A DNA stretch of 64,000 nucleotides from Hortaea werneckii (lineage: Eukaryota > Ascomycota > Dothideomycetes > Mycosphaerellales > Teratosphaeriaceae), in NCBI GenBank assembly GCA_037044905.1, contig JBAOKB010000095.1, positions 1-64,000 on the forward strand, written 5' to 3'. The translations under genes and the position numbers were made by a program. Shown here one piece after another: positions 28,823 through 40,453 of this stretch (position 1 is the first letter of the stretch; each line of letters starts with the position of its first letter). Below the pieces are notes generated by a model. It was not told the DNA's origin, did not search any database, and was given only the letters and a program-made list of their open reading frames with translations.

Positions 28823-31800
28823 ATGGATGAGCAGGAATTCGTCTCGCTTTTGCGAGCTCTGTTGGAGCCGGACACCAACAAGGTGAAGCAGGCTACCGGC
28901 CAGCTGAACAAGTCCTACTACACTTCGCCTCAGTCGGTAGTGGCTTTGATTCACATCATCACCTCCAACCAGTCTCCCGAGCTTCGCCAGCTCGCCGCTG
29001 TGGAAGTGCGCAAGCTGGTCTCGAAGCACTGGCTGAACGTCCCGCAGGATGCGAAGCCGCAGCTGAGACAGCAGCTGCTGCAGTCGACGATTGACGACAC
29101 CGACGCGAAGCCAAGGCACAGCAAGGCGAGAGTCATTGCCGCAATCGCCAAGGTTGACCTCGAAGATGGCCAGTGGGAGGAGCTGCCCGGGATGTTGCAG
29201 CAGGCTGCTACCAGCCAGCAAGTGCGGCACCGGGAAGTGGGCATCTACATCATCTTCACCCTCCTGGAGGCCATGCCAGACATCTTCCAGGAGAACATGA
29301 CCCAGATGCTCACCCTGTTCAACCGCACCGTGCAGGACCCCGAGTCGGTCGAGGTCAGAATCAACACCATGCTGGCCCTCTCTGAGTTGGCTATGGTGCT
29401 GGACACCGACGAGGACATGAAGAGTCTCAAGAGCTTCCAGGACACAATCCCCCACATGGTCAAGATTTTGCAGCACTGCATTGAGACCGATGACGAGGAG
29501 CATGCCATGCAGGCTTTCGATGTCTTCAACAAGTTGCTGTCTTACGAATCTGCATTCCTCAACACTCACTTCGGCGACCTGTTGCACTTCTTCATGCAAG
29601 TGTCAGCGAACACCGAAGTCGACGAAGATGTCCGTAGCCAGGCACTCAGCTTCTTGATGCAGGCTGCGCGGTACCGGAAACTGAAGGTGCAGAGCCTTAA
29701 GGCTGGCGAGCAAATGACTACGATGTGTATCCAGATCGCAACGGAGCTTGAAGAACTCCCATCTGAAGAAGACGAAGTGTCGCCGGCCAGATCAGCACTA
29801 GGCTTGCTCGACATCTTGTCCGAGTCTCTGCCTCCCAGCCAGGTCGCAGTGCCCTTGTTGAAGGCCATTGGACCTTATGTCCAGAACCCAGATCCCTCCC
29901 ACCGTCGTGCGGGTATCTTGGCTCTCGGCATGTGTGTTGAGGGCGCACCCGACTTCATTGCTACCCAGCTCAAAGAGATTCTGCCAGTGGTACTACACCT
30001 GCTTGAAGATCAGAACAGCGGCGTGCGATCTGCTGCACTGAACGGCGTCGCCCGTCTTGCAGACGATCTAGCTGAGGACATGAGCAAGGAGCATGCCCGT
30101 TTGATCCCTGCTCTGATCAAGAACTTTGACCTTGCCCTCCAGGCGATGCGATCGGCTCAGCCAAGCTCTAAGGAGTACGAGCTCAACTCTCACATTCTCA
30201 AGGCCTCTTGCATGGCAGTCGACTCTCTCATTGAAGGCTTCGACCAGGAAGACGCATCGAAGTACGTCAACGAGCTTGTGCCGCGCTTCGCTATGCTCGT
30301 CGAGCATCAGGATCATCGAGTCCAGATGGCTGCCGTATCTGCCATTGGCTCGATTGCTGCCGGTGCAGAAGAGGCCTTCAAGCCATACTTCGAGAAGTCC
30401 ATGCAGACCCTCGGCAAGTTCATCTCCATCAAGGATGACGAGGATGAGCTCGAGCTCCGATCCATCGCTATAGACGCCTTGGGCAAGGTTGCAGGTGCAG
30501 TCGGTGCCGAGGCGTTCCAGCAATTCGTTCAGCCCCTCATGCACTCTTCTGAGGAGGGTCTTCACCTCGACAACCAGCGGTTGAAGGAGACTAGCTACAT
30601 TCTCTGGTCTACTCTCGCAAGAGTGTACGAAGAGAACTTCGATGCCTTCCTGCCTGGTGTTGTCAAAGCACTGCTTGACTGCTTGGAACAGGAGGAGACC
30701 GACTCAGAGGTCCAGCTTGGCGCTGAGGCTTCAGACCTCGTTGGCCAGGAGGTCACCATTGCCGGCAAGAAGATTAAGGTTGCAGGCGCTGGTGGTGTCG
30801 TCGAAGGCGCCGAAGGTGGTGACGATGAAGAGGATGACTTGGTCCAAGAACTCATGGAGGGCGATGAGGATGACGACGACTGGGACGATCTTGGTGCCGT
30901 CACCGGTGTGGCAATGGAGAAGGAAATTGCCGTCGAAGTGTTGGGTGATGTGCTCACCCACACGAAGGCGAAGTACCTGCCATACATGCAGAAGACTGTC
31001 GAAGTTGTTCTGCCACTTCTTGACCACAGCTACGAAGGTGTGCGCAAGTCCGCTGTCGGAACCATGTGGCGAGCATATGCCTGCCTCTGGGGCCTAGCTG
31101 AGGACGGTGGTATGCAGAAATGGCAACCCGGCCTCCCACTCAAGGTCAAGCCCTCTGCTGACCTTGAGAAGCTCGGTGACCTTGTCATGAAGGGATCACT
31201 CGCGCTTTGGGAGGAGGAGATGGACAGGTATGTGATGCTTTCTTTGCTTTTCAATACCCTTTTTACACTGATGACAACACTACGTATACCCAGCTCACTC
31301 AGATGTCTACGGACAAGTGCTGCGAAAACGATAGAGGCTGTTTCTGAATTGTTTGCCTTTCACCGCGTTCTTTGGAGCTACGGACGTCGTGAACATTTGC
31401 TAATTGCGAAAAAGGGCTACTGTCACCGAGATCAACCGCAACATGGCTGCTACCCTCAAGCTGTGCGGCCCTGCCATCCTTGCCCCTGGCCCAACTCCCG
31501 GCAACTCCACTCCGCTTGAGCAGATCACTGCTCTCCTCATGATGCTGTTGCAGAAGCAGCACCCTTGTCAGAAGCTTGAGGAAGATTTGGATGAGGCGGA
31601 TGCTTTGGAGGCTGAGAGCTCCGAGTACGATTGGCTCGCCATTGAAACTGCAATGGAGGTCGTCACTGCCCTGTCTACTGCTCTTGGACCCCAGTTCTCC
31701 GAGCTGTGGAAGATCTTCGAGTCCCCAGTCGTCAAGTACACTTCGAGCCAAGAGCGATTCGAGCGCTCTGCCTCCGTTGGTACCATTGGTGAGTGTGTTG

Positions 31801-32333
31801 AGGGCATGCAGGATGGATGCACAGCGTACACTGGGCGCTTGATGCGTGTGCTGCAGAAGCGCCTCGGTGATGAGGATCCAGAGGTGAAGAGCAACGCGGC
31901 TTTTGCGATTGGTCTGCTCTGCTTGAACAGCAATGACGCAAAGGAGGTCCTGGGCAACTACAACACCATCCTCCAGACCCTGGAGCCGCTGTTGGCGAAG
32001 CAGAGCGCATCGCCATCAGAGCACGAGGCTCGCCTGCTTGACAATGCTGCCGGCTGCGTGTCGCGCATGATCAAGAAGGCTCCCCAGAACGTCCCACTCG
32101 AGGAGGTGCTGCCAAGATTGGTGGATATTTTGCCCCTTAAGGAGGATTTCAGAGAAAACGAACCGGTCTTCGACATGATTGTTGCTCTGTACCAATCCCA
32201 GAACAGTGTGATGCAAAGCCAGACCGAACGCCTGATGCCGGTGTTCGAGAAGGTACTTGGTCCTCCGGAGGAGCAGCTTTCTGACGAGACCAAGGGCAAG
32301 GTCCAGCAGCTTGTCCAATATTTGCGCCGCTAG
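28823..32333 (+). CDS. KAP123: Importin beta-4 / karyopherin KAP123
   Basis: Nuclear import receptor for ribosomal proteins and histones H3/H4; it carries cargo through pores and is released by Ran-GTP. Exon 1 is 28823-31227 and exon 2 is 31415-32333; the joined product is 1107 residues, about the length of yeast Kap123. The whole protein is HEAT repeats. The N-terminus MDEQEFVSLLRALLEPDTN and the IHIITSNQSPELRQLAAVEV segment form the importin-beta N-terminal (Ran-binding) region. An acidic loop (EGGDDEEDDL, then EGDEDDDDWDDL) near residue 680-710 matches the cargo-mimicking acidic insertion of this subfamily. The intron is 187 nt, about three times the window's usual size, with donor GTATGT and a perfect TGCTAAT branch site near 31399. 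The frame closes as EEEMDRATVTEINRN across the junction. Confidence 0.92.
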
Positions 32334-32637
32334 ATTTCCCAGCGGTAGTACTGTTGTCGAAAGATGGCTGAATGCGCTGGAGTAAGGTTGTTCTTTTCTG
32401 ATGGCATTTGGTGTGGCGCGCAATGGCATGCGTGGTGTGAAACTTGTGATACCCGAGCTTGTTGATACAACAACCCATCATCTCAATGAGCGATGACGAT
32501 GAAGACATGATATGAGTGCATGAAAAAAATCCGAGATGAAGAAGATTTCAAATAGGCATTTGTATCTAGCGAAAAAAAGCATAGCTGGCGCAACCCAGCT
32601 TCTTCTTTCTGTTAAGAATGAGTCCAATGTGCTCATC
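32334..32637. other. Convergent 3' region
   Basis: 304 bp separating the KAP123 stop (plus) from the carboxylesterase stop (minus). Nothing else seen. Confidence 0.45.
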
Positions 32638-34579
32638 TTATTCCGGTACTCGTGAGCCAATCCTCTTCCAAAAATCGCATCTCGCTCCTCTCCCGCCCTC
32701 CCAAGTATACGCGTTCGTCGCCTGGATGTCGTTCATCAATCCCGGGCCTTCATACTGCGTCACGTTGGCGGCGGAAGAGACAACCTGTGCACTATACGGC
32801 ATCCCGCCCGTCTCATTCAAATTCAACATCCGGTACGCCCCTGGCCCCTCGGTCGTATAGAGTGGCCAATCACTCGCCGCATTCACACCCCCCACTACCG
32901 ACCCCTCCTCATTCTTCCCATTCGCCAGCGCGTTCGCAATCGACGGATCCCCTCCCGTGATGAAGTTCGCCCACATCGTCGTGAAGGCCTCGTAGAACGC
33001 GTCCCCGACATTCGCCGCCTGGCCCCGTAGCCCCTCGGCCGCGAGGTCCGCCCCGTGTGGTGCCGCGGGGACCGAGTATTGGTATTTGTATGCCGCTTTG
33101 CCTTCGGACGGCTGGTAGGCTTCGGCGAGCCAGTAGCTGGGACACACGAAGGTTGTTTCGGCCTGCAGTGGCGAGGGGGAGGTTTAGTGATTACTGTGTT
33201 TTTTTTTTTTTTTTTTTTTTTTCATGTTCAGAAAGATTGCGGGTGGGGGGTCAACTTACGTAGAGATTGTAGGCTCGTTGTTGGGGTCCGACGACGAAGG
33301 AGCCGACGTTCACGGCCGTGTCGTCGCTTCCGCAGTCTCCACACGTTGCGTGTGGGTAGGTAGAGGAGGTGTTGGGCGCTGGGGCGTAGTAGTCGGTGAA
33401 GATCTGAGAGTAGTCGCTTGCGGTGAGCATTGGGTACTCCAGCTTCACCCACGCTTCGAAGTCGCCGTCGGTGGAGATGTTCGGGATCACGAATGCGGTG
33501 CCTTCGGCGGCGTTGTTTCCGGACATGACGCGTTTCCCGTTGACTTGGCCGTTGGTTAGTTGGCTGCTTGGTCGTTCGCGGATGATTGCGCCGTCGGTGA
33601 CGGGTAGGAAGGCCCAGGTTCCCCAGGTTCCGGATCCGCTGATACGAGCGTTCGCTTCTTGAAGAACGTCGGTTGGAGCCTGGCGCAGGCAGTCTAGAAT
33701 GGTAGTGCTGGTGTTGCCGTATGCTCGTCCTGGAAAGCAGCCAGCGGCTTGAGCGAAAGCGTAGTATGCCTGAGAGGGCTGCCAGCCGTTATACGGATAT
33801 TGCATCGGGAGGTAGGGCGAGGATGCAATGGCGTTTTCGAACAGGCTATCTCCAAGCATCCCCCCATACGCCATGGCTTGTAGCATCACGCTCCCTCCGC
33901 CTGCCGATTCACCCGCGATAGTGACATGTCGTGGATCACCGCCGAATTTGTGGATATGCTGCTGAACCCACTGTAACGCAAAATGCTGGTCAAGAATAGC
34001 GCCGTTGGTGTCTCCGAACTGGTGGACTTCGTCTGACGAGAGGAACCCGAAAGCTCCCAGACGATACTGGATTACGACGCTGACAAAGTCGTTGCCGCCG
34101 ATGCGCGTAATGTTGCCGATGTCCTGGCTTCCGTCACCGGCTCCGTAACCTCCGCCATGGATCCAGAAGAAGACCGGAAGAGGTCGGGTGGCATTTGCCG
34201 GGGCGTATACGGAAAGAAAAAGACAGTCTTCGTCTCCAGTGGTGTTGAAGCTAGGATTGGATGGTGCTTGATAGCCTTGTGGACAGCGGGGAGGGAGAGA
34301 ATCCGCCTGGATGACTGGATCCCGATTGATTGACGGCGTTTTGGGAGCACGCCATCTATTCTCACCGAGCGGAGGAGCGGCGTACCTTATCCCTTGCCAT
34401 GTGTTGAGGTTGAAGGATGCATTGTGGTAGCCTTCGTAGACTTCATATCCAAGATCTACTTGGAGCGGGTGATTAGTTGAGGAAGTGTCCCGTTTCAACG
34501 CGCCTTCAAAAGTATCATGAGGCGCTGCAAATGAGAAGGTAGTGAGTAACGCTGTTATCAGCGTCGAGCTGATCATCAT
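32638..34579 (-). CDS. Secreted type-B carboxylesterase/lipase
   Basis: Alpha/beta-hydrolase predicted to hydrolyse carboxylic esters outside the cell. Exons are 34579-33260 and 33162-32638; the product is 614 residues. A hydrophobic signal peptide opens it (MMISSTLITALLTTFSFA, cleavage near AAP). The oxyanion loop HGGG lies at ~141-144, the nucleophile serine in GESAGG at ~225, the acid as E in NNAAEGTAF, and the histidine in AAPHGADL, coded in exon 2. EDCL and other cysteines fit the usual disulfides, and several N-x-S/T sites fit secretion. The 97-nt intron has GTAAGT and CTGCAG ends and contains a long poly-T run on the plus strand (33200-33222). The upstream codon at 34582 is TTG, so the start is the ATG at 34579, with another at 34576. 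The natural substrate cannot be told from sequence. Confidence 0.9.
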
Positions 34580-34933
34580 CAAGAAGTAGTACTGGTGTGC
34601 AGTCTTGGGAAAATTGATGAATACTCAGCTTTGGAGATACTTTCCATGAGCGGACAGAGGAGAAAGATGGCGACACATGGAATACTTATAGCCTGATGCC
34701 CTTGAAAGCAGCCTGTGGAAACCTTGAAAATAATTTAGCCAGGCATTGAAGTAACTGTACAGCGCTGTCGTGAATCTGCATGTACCCCGCGAAACCCCTC
34801 ACGTTACGGCACTGATTGCCGGTAGGAAGCCGGTATTTTAGAGCCAAGAACCTGAAACTGAGAAATGCGATGCTGAAAAAATAAGTCTTATCTCTCGGTT
34901 GTGTTGTGATGACGAAAGGCTCATCAATATATT
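34580..34933. other. Intergenic
   Basis: Promoter of the carboxylesterase and 3' flank of IND1, both on the minus strand. No feature recognised. Confidence 0.4.
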
Positions 34934-36220
34934 TCACTTAAGTTTGAGCTTCGATACGAGCTCTTGGGCAATTTTACTAAACGCCTGGGCTTGAGGGCCT
35001 TCTGGATTCGCGACGACAGTGGGCTTCCCTGTATCGGCATCGCTGCAAATCTGAGGATGCAGGGGAATATCGCCGAGCAAGTTGACACCGATTTGCTCGC
35101 ATTTCTTTTTTGCGCCTGCAATGTTAATTGTCAGAGTGATGGCTAAGGAGAGAATTGGAGTCCAAAGCTTACCGTCAAGGCCAAAGATATCGTGGTTTTG
35201 CCCACAGCCGGTGCAAGTAAATGAACTCATATTTTGCACCATGCCAAAGATGTCAACGTTGGTCTTCTTGAAGAAATCGACACCGCGGACCGCGTCTCGG
35301 AGAGCCAGGTCCTGCGGAGTCGAAATGATAATTGCTCCTGTCGCTCAAATCAGCATGCGCGCTTTTATTACAGATTGAGACGGGACTGACCGGCAAGCAC
35401 AAGGCTTTGAGCGATAGTCAATTGAACGTCACCTGTTCCGGGAGGCAGGTCTAGGATGAGAAGGTCCAGTTTTGGCCAGGATACTTCAAACATTAGCTGG
35501 TTCATGGCCTTCTGCACCATTAAGCCTCGCCATGCTATAGGGCTATCTTGAGGCACCAAAAAGCCCATCGACATGGCGCGTAGGCCATAGGCCGTAAGTG
35601 GCATGAGGCGATTGTTTGAGTCCAGCTCCGGCTCAAGTCCTTCCAGCTAAATCTCCAGTCAGCCCATTCTTACCAACGATTTGAATGGAAGTAGACTTAC
35701 GCCGAGCAGAGTGGGAATGCTTGGCCCATAAATATCTGTATCGAGAATACCAGTTGCCACGCCCTGTCGTGCAGCCGCTAGAGCGAGGTTGACGGCAACA
35801 GTGCTTTTGCCCACACCACCTTTGGCACTGCTGACTGCAACGATCTTGGTCACATTTGGAATCGGACGTTTTTCAGGAAGGCCTGGGATGATTCTCAGAA
35901 CCAGTCCAATAGACGCTTAAGTGTTGCAGGACATACCTCGTTTCATCCGAGCAGCCAAGTTTGGTGGCGTTCCTGATCGAGGGAGACCCTTTGAAGCTGT
36001 CAGCCTTTACGCATTTAATTCTTCAGCGGCCAGTGAATGCATTTCAAGCTTCATAGCTGATCATGGCCGTAACAGGACGGAAGTGTATTACCAATGGGTT
36101 CTCATGGCCCTGCCTCAAGCACTGGGATGTGGATATCGCACGGCGACCGCACGCGACACCGAATGCATGGCTACGCACTAATGCTGGCAGCCTCAAGCAG
36201 CTATGTAATAGGCTGTCCAT
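34934..36220 (-). CDS. IND1: IND1/NUBPL, mitochondrial Fe-S carrier for complex I assembly
   Basis: Mrp/NBP35-type P-loop ATPase that delivers [4Fe-4S] clusters to respiratory complex I in the mitochondrial matrix. Six exons on the minus strand: 36220-36092, 35988-35937, 35882-35701, 35646-35391, 35337-35173 and 35115-34934. Introns are 103, 54, 54, 53 and 57 nt, all GT-AG, and every junction keeps frame; the product is 321 residues. Exon 1 encodes an arginine-rich presequence (MDSLLHSCLRLPALVRSHAF). The GLPRSGTPPN segment follows, then the deviant Walker A SAKGGVGKST (~79-88), the GLMVQKAMNQL region and DLPPGTGDVQ. The cluster-binding CxxC is in SSFTCTGCGQ. The end SDADTGKPTVV is typical. 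It is divergent from RAP1, with 341 bp between starts. Confidence 0.93.
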
Positions 36221-36561
36221 CGTCTTCAGATGATGAAAGGCAACAGCCTGCAAGGTTTGGTGGATGGAAGACGATTCCATCATTCACAACCGTAAGAATT
36301 GGTGCACGGATTTAGCTGTATTGATTATATGCCGCCCTTCCGGCCATGAATTTTTGTTTGGGCTTCCATCAAGCTTCACACCCGACTTTGATCAGGCTGC
36401 TCAAAGTGAGCTCAAATTGCCGACCGAAACAGGCAAGCCGCAAATGCTTCCCCGCCTTTTCGGGTCGCGTTTCTTTCGTGTCAGCCTTTACTGTACACAT
36501 TCGCGCTTCATGTAACAAAAAGATAAAAAGGATCGACTTCGACGGCACCGCAGCAAGGACG
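36221..36561. other. Divergent IND1/RAP1 promoter
   Basis: 341 bp between opposing ATGs. The RAP1 frame is open upstream to 36346 but the family start is the ATG at 36562. Confidence 0.5.
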
Positions 36562-39500
36562 ATGGCGCAAATAGTCATGTCGCATGCCAACCGCGACTCA
36601 CCTGCCATCGGTGGTCTCTTCGAAGGACTGAGCTTCTTCCTGGTACAGCGTCTACCATCCCGTAGCAACTTCGTGGACAAGATCAAAGCCAATGGCGGTC
36701 GCGTAGTGAAGCTGGAGCAGCAGGCCGACTACGTAATCGCGGACCATGTGCGCAAAGACTGTCCACCTGGAAGCATCTCTTATACTCTAATTGACTCTGC
36801 GATTCGTAACGGTGCGGTTCCCGATCCGGAGGACCATCGAGCTGGGCCGCCTGTGGGCTCCATCCGAGATGTAGCGAGTTCAGTACCTGGAAAGCAAACA
36901 AGGAGAGCCTTTACCGCAGAGGATGACAAGATCTTGTGGCAGTGGGTGCAAAAGGCTGAAGAGCAAGGCGGGTCAGTCAAAGGCAACGACATCTACAAGC
37001 ACCTGGAAGCTCATAATCCACGGCACACATTTCAGGCATGGCGCGATCGGTATATTAAGAAGCTCATGGGCAATCCACCTGCTGGTTGCGCTAGGTCAAG
37101 CGCGTCGCCTGCAGCGTCGAAGGCACAGGATGGACAAAGGTCAGCAAGCGAAGAGCAAGGAAGGGCAGGAGCGACGGAGGAGCAACGAGGGACACCCGAT
37201 GACTCTCCAGAGAGCGAAAATAATGCTCTAGAGCGCAAGGAGTTCAAGCTACCGCGATCGTCTCGGCAGGCGTCGTCTAAACCTGCGGCGAGCCAGAGCC
37301 CTGAAAAGCAAGGAGTACCTGCTCCGGAGTTTGACGAGACGGATTTCGAGGCTTTAATGGGGGAGGCGGAGGACATTTACAGACTGCATAAAAGCCAAGT
37401 ACGTGATGCTTGGAAAGCATGGGCTGACGCGTTTCCAAAGCACTCGGCTAAGCGTTGGCGCAAGTTTTGGGAAGACCAAGTGAAACCCGAATATTTACGG
37501 CGATTGGAAGCGGAGGAGGATGGAGAATCGTCTTCTGACGCCGAGCAGGTAACCGAAACGAAAAATCTCAAACGAAAGAGGTCTGAGGAAGAGCAGACTT
37601 TAGCCGAACCACCGAAAACGAGAATCAGGCCGCCTGCTTCTCCCAAGAGTGGAGCGGATGATATTTCAAATCGAGAACGCAGAAATTCTTCCAATAGTAG
37701 ACAAGAGCCAGAAACCCAACAGCCGCCCATGACCTCTCTACGACCTATTTCGATTGCTAGCACTGAAAAGGACCAAGAGGATGCAACGCCCCGCCAGAAC
37801 GGTGTGTCAGGAGACCAGCCCATGGAGATTGGTGTGGCGCAGCAATCCGACTTGTTGACGTCCGAAGCAAATCGAGCTGCCGAACAACAACTTCGGCTCG
37901 AAAACGATCCTGAGTTTGCAGAGGCTAGCGATACTCGTGGAAAAAATGGCAACAAAGACCTGGTTCCTGAGCCATCCCAGCATGACGGAAACGGAATCCA
38001 AGTCGATGCTCATAACGCAGAGGCAAATGATGATTTCCGAGCAGTCTCACAGCCACAGCAAGGCAACATGTCAGCGCAAACCCCTTCCATCGACCAGGAA
38101 GCGAACGCGGGACTGCACGCCAGAATTTCTATGAAAGGCAATGGTTTTGGTCAGCACGATGACGAAGCGGAAGTCGAAGGCAGCGACAGTGGTTCACAGA
38201 GTCTGGATTCGCAAGTCGCTCAAGATGAAGATGTCGTGATATCGAATCACCTTGTAGAAGATGGCGAGGCTGAAGATGGATTGCAAAGCAATGAGATGAT
38301 CGATCCCGATTTGACTGGCGATCCCTTGACAGAGGCAAACCTTGCAAGTCAACATTCGCTTCAAAAAGGTCAGCAGCTGCGCGGGGTCGATCTACCAGAG
38401 GACGAGCAAGATCAAGACCAGACGGACTTCGCAACCTATTTGCAGAACCTTGTTCCCCAGGGTCAGTCTACTCAAGGACAGGCAGATGATGGCGAGGAAC
38501 CCGGTCTAGCCTCATTGAAAGGGGCACGAGGCAAAGACCAAGGCAATTCTGCAGAATTCCTGCAAAATCTTTTCAAGGAAGGCAAAGCGCCTGGACACTG
38601 GGCAAATGGTACAAGTCTGAAGCCGGCAGATCGGTCGTCTTTGCCTCGCGAAGACGAAGAAATGATCGATCAGACGACTTACACGCACAACGATACCGAG
38701 CCTGTGGAACTGCCACTCTCCTCACAGCAAGAAATTGACGATGCGATCGAGACGAATTTGCATTGGCCATCTTCGCCCGATGCATCTCATCGGGAGGAAC
38801 CGTCGCAGAAGACGAGTCAAAACCTAAGTATGGCTTTTGAAACCCAGATACAGCACCCGCGACTCACTTCTGAAGAGTTTGAGGCGGAAGGGCAGGCCGA
38901 TGAGGATATGTTCATGACCCAGCCTCCTGTAGCAGAGGGCGCACACGGCTCTCCCCCAAAATCGTCTGCGATGCGGGCTCGCGACGAGATCAGTACAGGA
39001 CTTTACTTTTCTTCTCCAGCCAAGGGAAAGGGTCAACACGACCGGATAGACAGAGGTGAAACGCCTGAGACGCAGGATGAAGATGAACAAGAGGGACAAG
39101 GGTCGCGAGAAGGCTACATTGACCTTAGTATTGCTGAGCCTGATGGCGGCTTCGATCTCTCTTCGCCAATCAAATCCACAGCTGCAGAACGCCAAGGAAG
39201 CATCAAGGGGCAGCATGCCCCTGTAGCCAATGCCGACGGCAAACATGCCTCTACAGGTTTCGCCGGAGATGGTACGGCGGGTAATCGATTCAACTCATCG
39301 CATCATGCACCGAACATGGAGGATGAGGACGAAGAAGATGATATGGGGATGGAACAAGAAGTGCCAACTGCGCTGGGCCAGGAGACCATAGAAGTATCCT
39401 CCACCTCATCCAGCTCCTCCTCTTCACAAGACGCAGAAGAAGAGCGGGATATCGACCCTCAGGTAGTGAACACGCGGAAAAGTCGTCACGATGCCCCAGA

Positions 39501-40161
39501 CACACAGGAAATCCTTGACGCCGAGACGCAAAAGCCCGATTTTGCCATGCCTCTCCCTCCCGACTCGCAGGAAGACGACGCCGAACCAGACATGGTGGAT
39601 GATGATCTACCCGAAGATCCCCTCGACTTGCAGCCGAACCAAAAACCATCCCATGCTTCGCAGCAGCAGCAGCAGCGCCAGTCCGAACCCGAAATCGGAG
39701 GAACCACCCCGCGCAGCACACGCCATCTCGGGAAACAACCCCCAAGAGAAGCCAGAGGCCCAGCACTCCCATCATCATCCCAACCTCCGCGACGTCGCAC
39801 ATCCCGACCCGTCCCTCCTTCTTCCTCCTCCTCCTCCTCCTCCGCCCAACCCCTCGCCACAGACGCCGAAATCGAAACCTTCCTAACCACGATGCAAGTC
39901 CGCTACTCCTGCGCCGACTCCGCCGCCATCGCGGCCCTAAAAAGCACATCCATGCGCCCGGACCTCGCCGAGCTCGTCGTGCTCGAGGGCAAAGCCGGGC
40001 GGGGCCTGCCTGAAGACATCCCCGGCGTGTGGACCGAGGCGGAGGACCGGGCGCTCGAAGGCGGGGATGCAAGGTTATTGAGGCGGGTGGAAGCCAAGCA
40101 TGGGTGGGAGGAGGTGCTGGCTAGACTGGAGTTTTTGGGGGAGTGGAGGGCTGTGGGGTGA
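36562..40161 (+). CDS. RAP1: RAP1, telomere-binding shelterin-type protein
   Basis: RAP1 sits at telomeres, through DNA or through a TRF-like protein, and controls length, end protection and silencing. Single exon, 1199 residues from the ATG at 36562. A BRCT domain spans ~15-92 (FEGLSFFLVQRLPSRSNF, then VKLEQQADYVIAD). A Myb domain lies at ~112-168 (RRAFTAEDDKILWQWVQKA with W125, W128 and W160). A second Myb-like/helical segment is near 270-315 (DAWKAWADAFPKHSAKRW). A long acidic, glutamine/serine-rich disordered region follows. The C-terminal RCT domain covers the last ~100 residues (ETFLTTMQVRYSCADSAAIA to the end). One clear Myb plus BRCT and RCT is the layout of mammalian and filamentous-fungal RAP1 rather than the two-Myb budding-yeast protein. 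It is convergent with the nuclease gene at 40454. Confidence 0.92.
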   Translation: MAQIVMSHANRDSPAIGGLFEGLSFFLVQRLPSRSNFVDKIKANGGRVVKLEQQADYVIADHVRKDCPPGSISYTLIDSAIRNGAVPDPEDHRAGPPVGSIRDVASSVPGKQTRRAFTAEDDKILWQWVQKAEEQGGSVKGNDIYKHLEAHNPRHTFQAWRDRYIKKLMGNPPAGCARSSASPAASKAQDGQRSASEEQGRAGATEEQRGTPDDSPESENNALERKEFKLPRSSRQASSKPAASQSPEKQGVPAPEFDETDFEALMGEAEDIYRLHKSQVRDAWKAWADAFPKHSAKRWRKFWEDQVKPEYLRRLEAEEDGESSSDAEQVTETKNLKRKRSEEEQTLAEPPKTRIRPPASPKSGADDISNRERRNSSNSRQEPETQQPPMTSLRPISIASTEKDQEDATPRQNGVSGDQPMEIGVAQQSDLLTSEANRAAEQQLRLENDPEFAEASDTRGKNGNKDLVPEPSQHDGNGIQVDAHNAEANDDFRAVSQPQQGNMSAQTPSIDQEANAGLHARISMKGNGFGQHDDEAEVEGSDSGSQSLDSQVAQDEDVVISNHLVEDGEAEDGLQSNEMIDPDLTGDPLTEANLASQHSLQKGQQLRGVDLPEDEQDQDQTDFATYLQNLVPQGQSTQGQADDGEEPGLASLKGARGKDQGNSAEFLQNLFKEGKAPGHWANGTSLKPADRSSLPREDEEMIDQTTYTHNDTEPVELPLSSQQEIDDAIETNLHWPSSPDASHREEPSQKTSQNLSMAFETQIQHPRLTSEEFEAEGQADEDMFMTQPPVAEGAHGSPPKSSAMRARDEISTGLYFSSPAKGKGQHDRIDRGETPETQDEDEQEGQGSREGYIDLSIAEPDGGFDLSSPIKSTAAERQGSIKGQHAPVANADGKHASTGFAGDGTAGNRFNSSHHAPNMEDEDEEDDMGMEQEVPTALGQETIEVSSTSSSSSSSQDAEEERDIDPQVVNTRKSRHDAPDTQEILDAETQKPDFAMPLPPDSQEDDAEPDMVDDDLPEDPLDLQPNQKPSHASQQQQQRQSEPEIGGTTPRSTRHLGKQPPREARGPALPSSSQPPRRRTSRPVPPSSSSSSSSAQPLATDAEIETFLTTMQVRYSCADSAAIAALKSTSMRPDLAELVVLEGKAGRGLPEDIPGVWTEAEDRALEGGDARLLRRVEAKHGWEEVLARLEFLGEWRAVG

Positions 40162-40453
40162 TGGGGGTTTGCATGTATGTGTGTGGAGTTGGGGAGAGGG
40201 GTGGGTGGGCGTGGGTGATGTATTTTGCGTGAAAAGGTGGCGGTGTAGTTCGAGCTTTTGTGGTTTTCGTGGGGGGCCCCGATGAGGGATTTATTGGGCT
40301 CGATAGCTGCTTTCTCTCTTTAGCTTAAGCGGCAATCCCTCACCGATTCTTCTTCGGCTTTGCCATTCGGACGAGGTCATGCTTTCTTTTGTCTTTTTTT
40401 TTTTTTTTTCTTTCTTTTCCCCCCTTTCAACCACGCTCCACAGCGTCCCCCAG

